The notes: generated by a model not told the origin, from the letters alone. Shown: positions 15,846 through 22,335, counted from the stretch's first letter. The stretch is 64,000 nt of DNA from Bacillota bacterium (GCA_016280725.1 JAEEHF010000085.1:25821-89820), one strand, 5' to 3'. Numbers and translations are program-made.

Positions 15846-16164
15846 AATTGTTTCCTTCCTTATTGATTTGACTGTTAAATTTAAAACTATTTCTAAAAGA
15901 CCAAGTGTCAATTGGTCGCTTAGCCATTAGATCTGATTGAACAGAAAAATATAATCGTTTAAGTTCTTCACTTTTATTAATAAGTCTACGAAGTTCATCC
16001 TCTGTTACAACTTTACTAGCTATTGATTGTTTGTAATATTGTTGACTTTTTCTAAAAAATTCTTGACGAATCGTATTATATTCTCTTTCTAGATTTGTTA
16101 ATTTTTGTCTAATACTTGGGATTCCATTAAAATTTATGTCATTAGATCCTTCCTTCGATTCCAT
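15832..16164 (-). CDS. Coiled-coil hypothetical protein (110 aa)
   Basis: Helical and charged (SIRQKLTNLEREYNTIRQEF, ELRRLINKSEELKRLYFSV). It overlaps the next gene by 14 bases. Function unknown. Confidence 0.55.
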   Translation of the reverse strand: MESKEGSNDINFNGIPSIRQKLTNLEREYNTIRQEFFRKSQQYYKQSIASKVVTEDELRRLINKSEELKRLYFSVQSDLMAKRPIDTWSFRNSFKFNSQINKEGNNYGNN

Positions 16165-16185
16165 AACAAATATAAATCCTTTCTA

Positions 16186-16677
16186 CTATATTTCTACAAT
16201 ACAATCAGGATTGAGCACTAAAATCGAATCACAATCCCAACCATATAAACTCATATAAATTCGATTTGAATTTACATATACTTCTATAGCATCATAACCA
16301 TCTTTAACTAGTTGTTCAAAATCAAAATATACATTATCATCTGTATGCCAAGGATACTCATATGTATACTCGCATAAACCTTTTGAAATAATATTATCTA
16401 AGTCTGTGTCATTATGGACTTCTATAACTTTTGAACCCTTTTTTAGTTCAAATATAAAAGATTCATTTAAACGATCCATATGAAAATTGTTACAGGTACA
16501 CCAATCAAACCATCCATTATCGGTATTTATTGGCGATGCCCACAATCCAGAATTACGTTCGGGTTTATTCCAAGGCATGTTACAATTTTTTATTTTTACA
16601 AAACGATCTTTATTAAAATGTTTGCAACCATAATGAATGTATTTTTTAGAAGGTTTAGTAAGCGCTATAATATTCAT
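16186..16677 (-). CDS. Possible ADP-ribosyltransferase-like protein (163 aa)
   Basis: ATG at 16677 (a TTG lies before it). The pattern HYGCKHFNKDRF, then GLWASP, FIFELKKGSKVIEV, YDAIEVYV and GWDCDSILVLNPDCI resembles, from memory, a widespread uncharacterised family that I suspect has an ADP-ribosyltransferase-like fold. No catalytic triad can be proven here. The leader carries GCTCAAATAGAAAGC. An ADP-ribosylglycohydrolase-like protein is encoded at 7995. Confidence 0.45.
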   Translation of the reverse strand: MNIIALTKPSKKYIHYGCKHFNKDRFVKIKNCNMPWNKPERNSGLWASPINTDNGWFDWCTCNNFHMDRLNESFIFELKKGSKVIEVHNDTDLDNIISKGLCEYTYEYPWHTDDNVYFDFEQLVKDGYDAIEVYVNSNRIYMSLYGWDCDSILVLNPDCIVEI

Positions 16678-16699
16678 CAATTATTGCTTTCTATTTGAG

Positions 16700-16936
16700 C
16701 TAATAGTCCTCTACAACTTTTGAATGCAAGTCAAGTTCAGATAACATTTTGTTGATTTCGTAATATCTTTCTTCGGATCGCGTAGGACCTTTTGTATGCC
16801 TATATTCTGGTGGACAATATTTTTCAATAAATTTTGCTCGACGTTTGTAATCGTCCGATATATACATTAACAACTTTTTCATTTTAAGGTAATCATGAGC
16901 TGGTATCAAAATATAATTTTTACTCGTCGGTATCAT
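16700..16936 (-). CDS. Hypothetical protein (78 aa)
   Basis: Basic, helical small protein (HDYLKMKKLLMYISDDYKRR). The leader carries GCTCAAATAGAAAGCGA. It stands behind a structured leader region at 16966-17089. Function unknown. Confidence 0.55.
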   Translation of the reverse strand: MIPTSKNYILIPAHDYLKMKKLLMYISDDYKRRAKFIEKYCPPEYRHTKGPTRSEERYYEINKMLSELDLHSKVVEDY

Positions 16937-16965
16937 TTTCTTCGCTTTCTATTTGAGCTTATAAA

Positions 16966-17089
16966 AAAAATAATAGTTAGTCCCTCTCCGCCTAACTATT
17001 TTGTTTAGCACCAAAAAGTATGATTTATTAGAAGGAGTGCTCAAGAGTTAGGACCATTCGAACGGAAATTCAAACCATACTGCTAAACA
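16966..17089 (-). promoter_or_regulatory. Structured leader RNA with terminator-like hairpin
   Basis: The gap between 17101 and 16936 holds an element closed by TGTTTAGCA/TGCTAAACA, 9 bp perfect (17081-17089 with 17002-17010), with inner pairing GTATG/CATAC. It is followed by hairpin TAGTTAG/CTAACTA and TTATTTTTTTT (16966-16998). The layout (closed element, terminator, RBS) matches 2879-2993. Riboswitch-like control is possible; the ligand is unknown. Confidence 0.45.
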
Positions 17090-17100
17090 CCCTAATATTT

Positions 17101-17394
17101 CTACTCGGTTAATGCATCACTTAAAATGTTTTGCATACGAGTAGAAAACCTGCACCAATCATAACACTCAGAAGTTGCTTCCTTTATAGCCAACTCTATT
17201 CCGTTTTTAGTCATCCATGATTGACGATCTGCATATTCTGTTTTTAAAGCTTGTTCTAGAATACGTATCTCAGATTGAATCTCGTCATGACGATCTCTGG
17301 AAAATTCCAAAATATCAATCAGTTGCGAGATTGAAACATCCATTTCAGGAATTGTAACAACCTTATGTAAACGGTTTTCAGTACTTGTGCTCAT
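17101..17394 (-). CDS. Coiled-coil hypothetical protein (97 aa)
   Basis: ATG at 17394 (MSTSTENRLHKVVTIPEMDV) with AGAAAGCGAGG upstream; the longer frame runs through a leader hairpin. Helical, with EIQSEIRILEQALKTEY in the centre. Function unknown. Confidence 0.6.
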   Translation of the reverse strand: MSTSTENRLHKVVTIPEMDVSISQLIDILEFSRDRHDEIQSEIRILEQALKTEYADRQSWMTKNGIELAIKEATSECYDWCRFSTRMQNILSDALTE

Positions 17395-17419
17395 AATTCC
17401 TCGCTTTCTATAGAGCCCC

Positions 17420-17491
17420 AATAAAAATATAAAGAGGCGTATGGGACACAACATCCCTACCTCTCACTATAGTAACGGAAAATTTTGCGAA
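17420..17491 (-). promoter_or_regulatory. Phage-type promoter with leader hairpin
   Basis: TTCGCA (17486-17491), 14-base spacer, TATAGT (17466-17471), GAG. Just downstream lies a hairpin AGAGG...GGGA/TCCC...CCTCT followed by TTATATTTTT, before the ribosome binding site of the gene at 17101. Confidence 0.75.
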
Positions 17492-17530
17492 AAAAAATAT
17501 AAAGACCTGTAAAAGCATCTTTATATTAAG
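17484..17530 (-). terminator. Terminator feeding a promoter
   Basis: TATAAAGA/TCTTTATA hairpin followed by eight T that run straight into CGCA of the promoter at 17466-17491. It closes the transcript of the gene at 17536. Confidence 0.75.
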
Positions 17531-17535
17531 TATAC

Positions 17536-17811
17536 TTATAATACGAATATGTTTATCGGGTGGATTCTAAGTTCCACAAGTCGACCATTATCACCTCCAA
17601 TATCTACTCCAGATCGATTTCCGATGCCTCTAACATATTTAGTTCCTTGCAAAAATGGTTCTTGCTTATCAAGTACTACTTTCTTATAGTCTCGAATCAT
17701 TTGTGCACAATCTCTAAGTTTATTAGAATTACCATAAATTTCTCTGTGAATAAGTTTGTGTTTGACATAACAACTTTTTATAACAACCCATATAACTTGT
17801 CGTCTCATCAT
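17536..17811 (-). CDS. Hypothetical protein (91 aa)
   Basis: Basic protein (MMRRQVIWVVIKSCYVKHKL) with a glycine-rich end (RGIGNRSGVDIGGDNGRLVE). GAAGGAGG lies upstream; two ATGs in a row could start it. One-gene unit with promoter at 17834. Function unknown. Confidence 0.55.
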   Translation of the reverse strand: MMRRQVIWVVIKSCYVKHKLIHREIYGNSNKLRDCAQMIRDYKKVVLDKQEPFLQGTKYVRGIGNRSGVDIGGDNGRLVELRIHPINIFVL

Positions 17812-17833
17812 AACCTCCTTCTAAAGTATACCT

Positions 17834-17859
17834 ATTTAATAAAAGGTTAAAAATGCGAA
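17834..17859 (-). promoter_or_regulatory. Phage-type promoter
   Basis: TTCGCA (17854-17859), spacer TTTTTAACCTTTTA, TTAAAT, AGG. It lies 20 bases before the ribosome binding site of the gene at 17536. Confidence 0.75.
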
Positions 17860-17872
17860 AAAAATAAGCAAA

Positions 17873-17918
17873 GTAAAAATATAAGAGTAGTACCTCCTTT
17901 CTAAAGTAGACTCTTATA
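17873..17918 (-). terminator. Terminator with Shine-Dalgarno loop
   Basis: TATAAGAGT/ACTCTTATA stem (9 bp) followed by TTTTTACTTT. The loop holds AGAAAGGAGGT, a perfect ribosome binding site with no start codon. It closes the gene at 17922. Confidence 0.75.
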
Positions 17919-17921
17919 CTT

Positions 17922-18155
17922 TTAGATTTCCAATTCAAATGCTAATTCGCCATAGTCATTTTTGATCTGTTCAACACAGTCGAGCGTCGTTATAAAATAT
18001 ACTTCGATCATCATACCATAGTGAATAGCTCTCCAATCAATACCTTTCTTATTGGTATCATACTTAGATAAACTATTCAAAAATTTCTTGATGTTCGAAA
18101 TATCCTGTGTGAACACTCGCATGTTACACGATACTTCATTACTATGGATAATCAT
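17922..18155 (-). CDS. Hypothetical protein (77 aa)
   Basis: ATG at 18155 (MIIHSNEVSCNMRVFTQDIS) with AAAGGAG upstream; the longer frame covers the promoter. Alpha/beta protein ending LAFELEI. Its own promoter (18180-18205) and terminator make it a single-gene unit. Function unknown. Confidence 0.6.
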   Translation of the reverse strand: MIIHSNEVSCNMRVFTQDISNIKKFLNSLSKYDTNKKGIDWRAIHYGMMIEVYFITTLDCVEQIKNDYGELAFELEI

Positions 18156-18179
18156 TTTATTCTCCTTTCTATTTATCCT

Positions 18180-18205
18180 ATTATACAGAAAGTAAATTCC
18201 GAGAG
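18180..18205 (-). promoter_or_regulatory. Phage-type promoter, variant
   Basis: TATAATAGG at 18177-18185 on the minus strand with CTCGG about 13-14 bases upstream instead of TTCGCA. It drives the gene at 17922 and directly follows the T-run that ends the structured RNA at 18207-18427. Confidence 0.65.
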
Positions 18206-18206
18206 G

Positions 18207-18427
18207 CAAAAAATATAATCGAGGTATGCGGTACAGGACTCGAACCTGATCCCTCCGAACTTTGTATCCACTCTCTGGTTGCCCGTCCGGTGTTCTACCT
18301 TTTGAACTTCTCCGTCCATACCTCTAAGAAGAACGAGTCTAGATCGAGTGATTGATCCAGCTGACCTAGAATGGTGGGGTTTTCACCCACAACGTTTCTC
18401 ATCTCATAAGCTTTCGCTCTTTCTCTT
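18207..18427 (-). ncRNA. Structured RNA with tRNA-like 3' half
   Basis: A 220-base transcript is delimited by a promoter (18434-18459) and a terminal stem plus TTATATTTTTT. The 5' half is closed by AAGAAGA/TTCTTCTT and contains hairpin GTGGG/CCCAC with a GTGAAAAC loop (18374-18390). The 3' part (18221-18324) has acceptor-like GAGGTATG/CATACCTC, a D-arm GTTC-AAAAGGTA-GAAC, a stem CCGGAC/GTTCGG with a 24-base loop in the anticodon place, and T-arm CAGG-TTCGAGT-CCTG. It is not a normal tRNA. No coding frame fits. Confidence 0.6.
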
Positions 18428-18433
18428 CTTCCT

Positions 18434-18459
18434 ATAATAATGATAGTATTTTTTGCGAA
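18434..18459 (-). promoter_or_regulatory. Phage-type promoter for structured RNA
   Basis: TTCGCA (18454-18459), spacer AAAAATACTATCAT, TATTAT, AGG. Confidence 0.8.
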
Positions 18460-18460
18460 A

Positions 18461-18486
18461 AATATAATCCATGTTTTAAACGCGAA
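18461..18486 (-). promoter_or_regulatory. Tandem phage-type promoter
   Basis: TTCGCG (18481-18486), spacer TTTAAAACATGGAT with AC at 7-8, TATATT (18461-18466). A second copy directly upstream of the promoter at 18434, sharing the T-run of the terminator before it. Confidence 0.55.
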
Positions 18487-18527
18487 AAAGCTAAGGAGCT
18501 GTAAATTCCTTTTATCAGCTCTTAGCT
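18484..18527 (-). terminator. Terminator with RBS-like loop, fused to promoter
   Basis: AAGCTAAGAGCTG/CAGCTCCTTAGCTT stem, loop containing AAAAGGA, then TTTTTCGCG. The same stem sequence recurs on the plus strand at 62334 and 62952. Confidence 0.8.
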
Positions 18528-18538
18528 TCTTAGACTAA

Positions 18539-18799
18539 CTAAACATATTCTATATTGTAAATTTCTGTATACCAATGATTATGCTTTTCATCCCATTTCG
18601 ACAGTTCGATATACTCATCTGCAAAACCCGCTCTACGAATTTCTTCAACTTCAAACTGTTCGTCTCGATTATCCAAATATTTATATAACCATTCGAAAGC
18701 TTCTATGAAGTTGTTGAATACAGTATTAGCTATGTTTTTATTGATTTGTTTATCATCCCCACGAAAAATCGTGCAATTCATAACGCATTTAATATTCAC
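18539..18799 (-). CDS. Hypothetical protein (86 aa)
   Basis: GTG start at 18799 with AGGAGGTAAAA; an in-frame ATG follows 18 bases later. Acidic, aromatic (FNNFIEAFEWLYKYLDN, HNHWYTEIYNIEYV). Single-gene unit with promoter at 18829. Function unknown. Confidence 0.6.
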   Translation of the reverse strand: MNIKCVMNCTIFRGDDKQINKNIANTVFNNFIEAFEWLYKYLDNRDEQFEVEEIRRAGFADEYIELSKWDEKHNHWYTEIYNIEYV

Positions 18800-18828
18800 T
18801 TTTACCTCCTAAAATAGTTTACTTTCCT

Positions 18829-18854
18829 ATAATAAGAAAGGTATTTTCAGCGAG
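18829..18854 (-). promoter_or_regulatory. Phage-type promoter
   Basis: CTCGCT (18849-18854), spacer GAAAATACCTTTCT, TATTAT, AGG; drives the gene at 18539. Confidence 0.8.
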
Positions 18855-18892
18855 GTAAAAATATAAAGCCCGGTAATTTCTACCGAGCTCTA
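18854..18892 (-). terminator. Terminator fused to promoter
   Basis: AGCTCGGTA/TACCGGGCT stem then TTATATTTTTACCTCGCT; the last bases are the upstream element of the promoter at 18829. Confidence 0.75.
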
Positions 18893-18896
18893 TAGA

Positions 18897-19097
18897 TCAA
18901 CGCAAGTCCAAGTCAAATCCGAACATGTCGTTCTCAAATTGAATATCAGCCTGCTCATCATAGTACCGTGCCATTGCCAGCATTAGTCGCTCTTCGCTCT
19001 CAACTTTCTTTTTTAGCATCGAGAGCCTAGTAGCTTCAAATGATGCAATAGTGCCTAGATTACGATAAGCTTTCGCTAACTCGCATCCTTTTGCCAC
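18897..19097 (-). CDS. Helical hypothetical protein (66 aa)
   Basis: GTG start with AAAGGAGG upstream. Helical (ARYDEQ-type charged helices; ATRLSMLKKKVESEERLMLA) with an acidic end FGFDLDLR. More GC-rich codons than neighbours. Single-gene unit. Function unknown. Confidence 0.6.
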   Translation of the reverse strand: MAKGCELAKAYRNLGTIASFEATRLSMLKKKVESEERLMLAMARYYDEQADIQFENDMFGFDLDLR

Positions 19098-19126
19098 GAT
19101 TCCTCCTTTTCTATGGCTTGCCTGCT

Positions 19127-19152
19127 ATTATAAGAGGAGTTATTTTTGCGAA
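19127..19152 (-). promoter_or_regulatory. Phage-type promoter
   Basis: TTCGCA (19147-19152), spacer AAAATAACTCCTCT, TATAAT, AG; drives the gene at 18897. Confidence 0.85.
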
Positions 19153-19196
19153 AAAATATAAGAGCAGCACCTCCTTTTAAAGTAGACTCTCATATC
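19147..19196 (-). terminator. Terminator with Shine-Dalgarno loop, fused to promoter
   Basis: ATATGAGAG/CTCTTATAT stem, loop with AAAAGGAGGTG, then TTTTTTCGCA. Closes the gene at 19200. Confidence 0.75.
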
Positions 19197-19199
19197 GTT

Positions 19200-19460
19200 T
19201 TAATAACCATATAGATATAAATCTTTTAATTCTCTAATAAGCCAGCGAATATCAGTTTCTATAAATTCTATTTCCCAGTCAAGCCAATCGATATCCGATT
19301 GTAAAATATCTTGTTCATTCCAATCTAAATCATCATAATGCTCTGAATAGTACTCTTTTTTTCTATTTAATGCAAATTCTATGACATCTATCTTTGAAAA
19401 CTCGATATTTAATTCTCTTTTTATCATTTTAGCCTTTTTTATAAATTCTGTATTATTCAT
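19200..19460 (-). CDS. Acidic helical protein (86 aa)
   Basis: Charged helices with many tryptophans and aspartates (DDLDWNEQDILQSDIDWLDW, IEFIETDIRWLIRELKDLYL). AAAGGAG upstream of ATG. Single-gene unit with promoter at 19485. Function unknown. Confidence 0.6.
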   Translation of the reverse strand: MNNTEFIKKAKMIKRELNIEFSKIDVIEFALNRKKEYYSEHYDDLDWNEQDILQSDIDWLDWEIEFIETDIRWLIRELKDLYLYGY

Positions 19461-19484
19461 ATATAACTCCTTTCTATTGGTCCT

Positions 19485-19510
19485 ATTTTAGATAAAGTAA
19501 TTTTAGCGAA
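19485..19510 (-). promoter_or_regulatory. Phage-type promoter
   Basis: TTCGCT (19505-19510), spacer AAAATTACTTTATC, TAAAAT, AGG; drives the gene at 19200. Confidence 0.8.
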
Positions 19511-19590
19511 AAAAATATGAATAGTTTTTTCAAACTACAGCTGCACGATTGACGCTAACGTTCACGCCTTTACCTAAAGTGTAGTTATAC
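19510..19590 (-). ncRNA. Small structured RNA, about 80 bases
   Basis: No coding frame lies between the promoter at 19597 and the T-run at 19509-19516. The RNA is closed by AACTACA/TGTAGTT and ends in hairpin GTAGTTT-GAAA-AAACTAT followed by T-rich sequence that merges with the next promoter (TTCGCT). An independent small RNA is the simplest reading. Confidence 0.55.
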
Positions 19591-19596
19591 TATTCT

Positions 19597-19622
19597 ATTA
19601 TAGAAAAAGTAAAAAATGCGAA
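19597..19622 (-). promoter_or_regulatory. Phage-type promoter
   Basis: TTCGCA (19617-19622), spacer TTTTTTACTTTTTC, TATAAT, AG; it precedes only the small RNA at 19510. Confidence 0.8.
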
Positions 19623-19664
19623 AAAATATAAGAGTAGTACCTCCTTTCAAAGTAGACTCTTATA
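19617..19664 (-). terminator. Terminator with Shine-Dalgarno loop, fused to promoter
   Basis: ATAAGAGT/ACTCTTAT stem, loop with GAAAGGAGGT, then TTTTTTCGCA. Closes the gene at 19665. Confidence 0.8.
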
Positions 19665-19862
19665 TTAATCTTCAAATTCTGTTTCATCAGTTGATAGTAT
19701 TTTCATACTATTATCGATGTTTTTCTTATCGTCGCTAGATAAACGATCGTATGCAGCATCATGCTTAACGCTAAACTCTATAGTCAAGCCATGTTTTGCT
19801 GCGAAATGTAGATCGCTTTCTAGAAACCACAAGATATCATCAATTTCATGTTCTCTAACCAT
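19665..19862 (-). CDS. Hypothetical protein (65 aa)
   Basis: Small acidic protein (MVREHEIDDILWFLESDLHF) ending in ILSTDETEFED. AGAAAGGAGG upstream of ATG. Single-gene unit with promoter at 19886. Function unknown. Confidence 0.6.
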   Translation of the reverse strand: MVREHEIDDILWFLESDLHFAAKHGLTIEFSVKHDAAYDRLSSDDKKNIDNSMKILSTDETEFED

Positions 19863-19885
19863 TACAACCTCCTTTCTAGAATCCT

Positions 19886-19911
19886 ATATTAGGAACGGTT
19901 AAAAATGCGAA
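19886..19911 (-). promoter_or_regulatory. Phage-type promoter
   Basis: TTCGCA (19906-19911), spacer TTTTTAACCGTTCC, TAATAT, AGG; drives the gene at 19665. Confidence 0.8.
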
Positions 19912-19927
19912 AAAAAAAAAGCAAAAG

Positions 19928-19975
19928 TAAAAATATAAGAGTAGTACCTCCTTTCTAAAGTAGACTCTTATACTT
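19928..19975 (-). terminator. Terminator with Shine-Dalgarno loop
   Basis: TATAAGAGT/ACTCTTATA, loop with AGAAAGGAGGT, then TTTTTACTTTTGC. Nearly identical to the one at 17873. Closes the gene at 19980. Confidence 0.8.
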
Positions 19976-19979
19976 TTGG

Positions 19980-20192
19980 TTACCCAACGATCATAAATTG
20001 GGATTTAACAAATCCAGCTAATCTCAGCTGGTTGCTTAGGAATTTTTTCGTATGACGACTACGTATTACTATACTATCTATGCCATCTCCTCCCGGATTA
20101 GCAACATGGGCTAGTATATCATAGCCGCATTTTTTTAAATACTTAACCATTCCATCAGCAACCCACGTATTGACATCAAGTTGAATGTCCAT
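19980..20192 (-). CDS. Hypothetical protein (70 aa)
   Basis: Small alpha/beta protein (LDVNTWVADGMVKYLKKCGY, GGDGIDSIVIRSRHTKKFLS). AAGGAGG upstream of ATG. Single-gene unit with promoter at 20223. Function unknown. Confidence 0.6.
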   Translation of the reverse strand: MDIQLDVNTWVADGMVKYLKKCGYDILAHVANPGGDGIDSIVIRSRHTKKFLSNQLRLAGFVKSQFMIVG

Positions 20193-20222
20193 AACTCCTC
20201 CTTAAAATCGGGTTTACCTGCT

Positions 20223-20248
20223 ATTATATGAAAAGTAAATTTTGCGAA
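20223..20248 (-). promoter_or_regulatory. Phage-type promoter
   Basis: TTCGCA (20243-20248), spacer AAATTTACTTTTCA, TATAAT, AG; drives the gene at 19980. Confidence 0.85.
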
Positions 20249-20290
20249 AAAAAAAATAAGGAGCCGGAAATCTAACGATTCCCAACTCCG
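20243..20290 (-). terminator. Terminator fused to promoter
   Basis: GGAG...GGGAATC/GATTTCC...CTCC hairpin followed by TTATTTTTTTTTTCGCA. Closes the gene at 20298. Confidence 0.75.
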
Positions 20291-20297
20291 ATAAATA

Positions 20298-20543
20298 CTA
20301 GTCGACATACATGTCTAGGCCTCCGCCATTTTGGATAAATTCCTTGAGAGCCATCTTAGTATACAGAGCATCAAGTTTCTGATCCTCAATATTCTCAAGA
20401 TCCTCCTTAGCTTTACGATACTCTTTAGACACCTCTTCAAGATGTTCTCTAGCATCTACCTCACAACCACGGAGAAACTCAATCTCTTGATCCAAATCTT
20501 TGATCATGCGCTCTGCACGCTCAATAGAATTCTCGCCTTTCAT
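20298..20543 (-). CDS. Coiled-coil protein (81 aa)
   Basis: Almost entirely coiled coil (ERAERMIKDLDQEIEFLRGC, EEVSKEYRKAKEDLENIEDQ) with a short FIQNGGGLDMYVD tail. Ribosome binding site GAAAGGA. Promoter at 20580 and a 14-bp palindrome between them. Function unknown. Confidence 0.6.
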   Translation of the reverse strand: MKGENSIERAERMIKDLDQEIEFLRGCEVDAREHLEEVSKEYRKAKEDLENIEDQKLDALYTKMALKEFIQNGGGLDMYVD

Positions 20544-20558
20544 ATTATTCCTTTCATC

Positions 20559-20572
20559 TCGACAATTGTCGA
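20559..20572. promoter_or_regulatory. Perfect 14-bp palindrome, operator-like
   Basis: TCGACAATTGTCGA reads the same on both strands and lies just downstream of the promoter at 20580-20605, in the leader of the gene at 20298. A repressor site or a small leader hairpin are both possible. Confidence 0.5.
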
Positions 20573-20579
20573 CTTACCT

Positions 20580-20605
20580 ATATGAAAGGAAGTAATTATT
20601 GCGAG
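20580..20605 (-). promoter_or_regulatory. Phage-type promoter
   Basis: CTCGCA (20600-20605), spacer ATAATTACTTCCTT, TCATAT, AGG; drives the gene at 20298. Confidence 0.75.
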
Positions 20606-20611
20606 AAATCT

Positions 20612-21061
20612 TTAGTCTTCTTTTATATAATATTGATTAGTCATAACGTCATACACTAGATGTTTTTTATCAAGATTCATTTTATCCATCCACTTTTTAA
20701 CATTTTCAACATCTTTTTTATTTCTTTTTACCCACTTATCCATTCTAGACCGTTCTTGCTCTAATAATCCTTTTGGTACTTGCTTTTTATAATTTTTTGG
20801 ATCTAATCGTTTAAATTCAGATAATCGATCAACGTTTCTAGCATGCCCTTTAGCAAAATAGTCAGACACCATTTCATTTTTACTTGCTTTATTTAGTTTT
20901 TTCAAGTATCTTTTTTCGCCATCAGGGGTCAAACTTCCATCCGAATTTTGATAACGTCTTACACCCCAATGCATTCCTTTAATTCCATGATGAGCTAATG
21001 AATTTTTGTAGTTTGGCTGAATATCAGCATGAAGATAATCATAGAACGAAGGATAATTCAC
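20612..21061 (-). CDS. HHGIKG-family protein 1 (149 aa)
   Basis: GTG start behind a G-rich site. N-terminus MNYPSFYDYLHADIQPNYKN leads into SLAHHGIKGMHWGVRRYQNS (residues about 21-40), then a lysine-rich helical body. The HHGIKGM-WGVRRYQ segment is, from memory, common at the N-terminus of gut-phage proteins; its job is unknown. The LHAD string also occurs, as xHAD, in the capsid polyprotein. It could be a sorting or processing tag. Confidence 0.7.
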   Translation of the reverse strand: MNYPSFYDYLHADIQPNYKNSLAHHGIKGMHWGVRRYQNSDGSLTPDGEKRYLKKLNKASKNEMVSDYFAKGHARNVDRLSEFKRLDPKNYKKQVPKGLLEQERSRMDKWVKRNKKDVENVKKWMDKMNLDKKHLVYDVMTNQYYIKED

Positions 21062-21132
21062 TTGTTACCCCCCTCTCTCCTTAATTAAATACTATTACTT
21101 TTTTCACCCAATAAAGAAATAATTATTGCGAA

Positions 21133-21627
21133 TTATTGATTATACTTTACTTCAAACTCATCAACTGGTCTAAACAACGAACCACTACGCTGCATAGCTT
21201 TAAATGCAGATTCCCCATATTTATTTTTTGCATAAGCTCGGCTATTAGCAGCAGCTTTACGAATCAGCGCATCGTCTTTTCCAGTAACTCGTCCTTTTCG
21301 ATATGCTGCATTCCATGCTTCTCCGCGAACATCATAGCCATTATTTCCGAGACGAACTGTTTTTCTAACATGCTCTGGAAGTTGGTTCATGAAGTGATTC
21401 TCCATGTCTTTAGCCATCTTCTTCACATATCGTTTACGTCCTTTATCGTTTAGAGTACCATCATCATTGTGATATCGACGTTTTCCGGCAGGCGTAAGAT
21501 GCCCACTAGCATCTTCAAAACGTCTTACACCCCAATGCATTCCTTTAATACCATGGTGGGCTAATGAATCTTTATAACTCGGCTGAATATCAGCATGAAG
21601 AGAGTCGCAGAATGAAGGATAATTCAT
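21133..21627 (-). CDS. HHGIKG-family protein 2 (164 aa)
   Basis: Same N-terminal layout as its neighbour (MNYPSFCDSLHADIQPSYKD, then SLAHHGIKGMHWGVRRFEDA), so a local duplication; the bodies then differ. Two GKRRY-type repeats follow (AGKRRYHNDDGTLNDKGRKR). Strong AGGAGGGG before ATG. A degenerate promoter-like sequence lies downstream at 21107-21132. Confidence 0.7.
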   Translation of the reverse strand: MNYPSFCDSLHADIQPSYKDSLAHHGIKGMHWGVRRFEDASGHLTPAGKRRYHNDDGTLNDKGRKRYVKKMAKDMENHFMNQLPEHVRKTVRLGNNGYDVRGEAWNAAYRKGRVTGKDDALIRKAAANSRAYAKNKYGESAFKAMQRSGSLFRPVDEFEVKYNQ

Positions 21628-21651
21628 TTATTATCCCCTCCTTAAATATTA

Positions 21652-21888
21652 TTACTTTTTCCCCCAATAATATGGACGTTTATCATCTTTTGGAATTTCA
21701 TCATATGTGAAATATCCAAAAAGTACATCGCAAATATCCCAAGAATTATTGTTCTTTTCACGTCTGTACTTATTACCCGATGGATAATCAAGTTGCTTGC
21801 GTCTGCGCAGCCGTCTATTAAATAACTTTTTTAAATGCTTATCTCCGCAACCTTGTATGAGTGGATGCTTTTTATAACTCCTACTCAT
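21652..21888 (-). CDS. Basic MSRSYKKHP-type protein (78 aa)
   Basis: Very basic start (MSRSYKKHPLIQGCGDKHLK, NRRLRRRKQLDYPSG) followed by a tyrosine-rich half. Small S-R-S-x-K-K-x-P proteins are common in phages and bacteria with no assigned role; nucleic-acid binding is likely from charge. Translation seems coupled to the gene upstream. Confidence 0.6.
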   Translation of the reverse strand: MSRSYKKHPLIQGCGDKHLKKLFNRRLRRRKQLDYPSGNKYRREKNNNSWDICDVLFGYFTYDEIPKDDKRPYYWGKK

Positions 21889-22335
21889 TTATATCATCTT
21901 TTCAGTAACCTGTAGTCTACTAGCAAAATCTCTATCAGCCATAAGTCTCATAGCTCGAGTTCTAATATCTTTTTTAAGTTTACAGGCAAGATCATTAATC
22001 CATTTTTGACATTCACTTATAGCTAATGCATCGTTTCGTTCATAAGACCATATATTAAAACTCTTAGAATCACCAAAAGGTTGAAATTCACTAAGAGCTA
22101 CTTCTTGTTTACGATACAATCTACCATTATAATAAAAATCAAAGTATCTATGTCCTTCTTTAAGGATATCATTATCGGAAGAAGACCAAGCTTTGACTAC
22201 TACAAACTCTTTAAAACTAATAGATGAAGCGTTTTTATTATTCGATCGTACAATCCTATATAAATATACTGGATTTTCTTTAGAAATAAAACCGAGAGCG
22301 TTCATAATGCTCCAATCTAACGTATAAATACTCAT
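21889..22335 (-). CDS. Hypothetical protein (148 aa)
   Basis: Mixed alpha/beta protein (LYRIVRSNNKNASSISFKEF) with a helical C-terminus. No clear ribosome binding site: the ATG directly follows a hairpin TTTAAAGGCCG/CGGCTTTAAA (22347-22370). No family recognised. Confidence 0.55.
   Translation of the reverse strand: MSIYTLDWSIMNALGFISKENPVYLYRIVRSNNKNASSISFKEFVVVKAWSSSDNDILKEGHRYFDFYYNGRLYRKQEVALSEFQPFGDSKSFNIWSYERNDALAISECQKWINDLACKLKKDIRTRAMRLMADRDFASRLQVTEKMI

Noticed and set aside
18221..18324. Ordinary tRNA gene
   Set aside because: D-arm and T-arm are present, but the anticodon arm has a 24-base loop and the acceptor does not follow the T-arm directly. Reported as tRNA-like RNA instead.
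21107..21132. Another TTCGCA promoter
   Set aside because: TTCGCA is present but the -10 position reads ATTGGG and no AGG follows.
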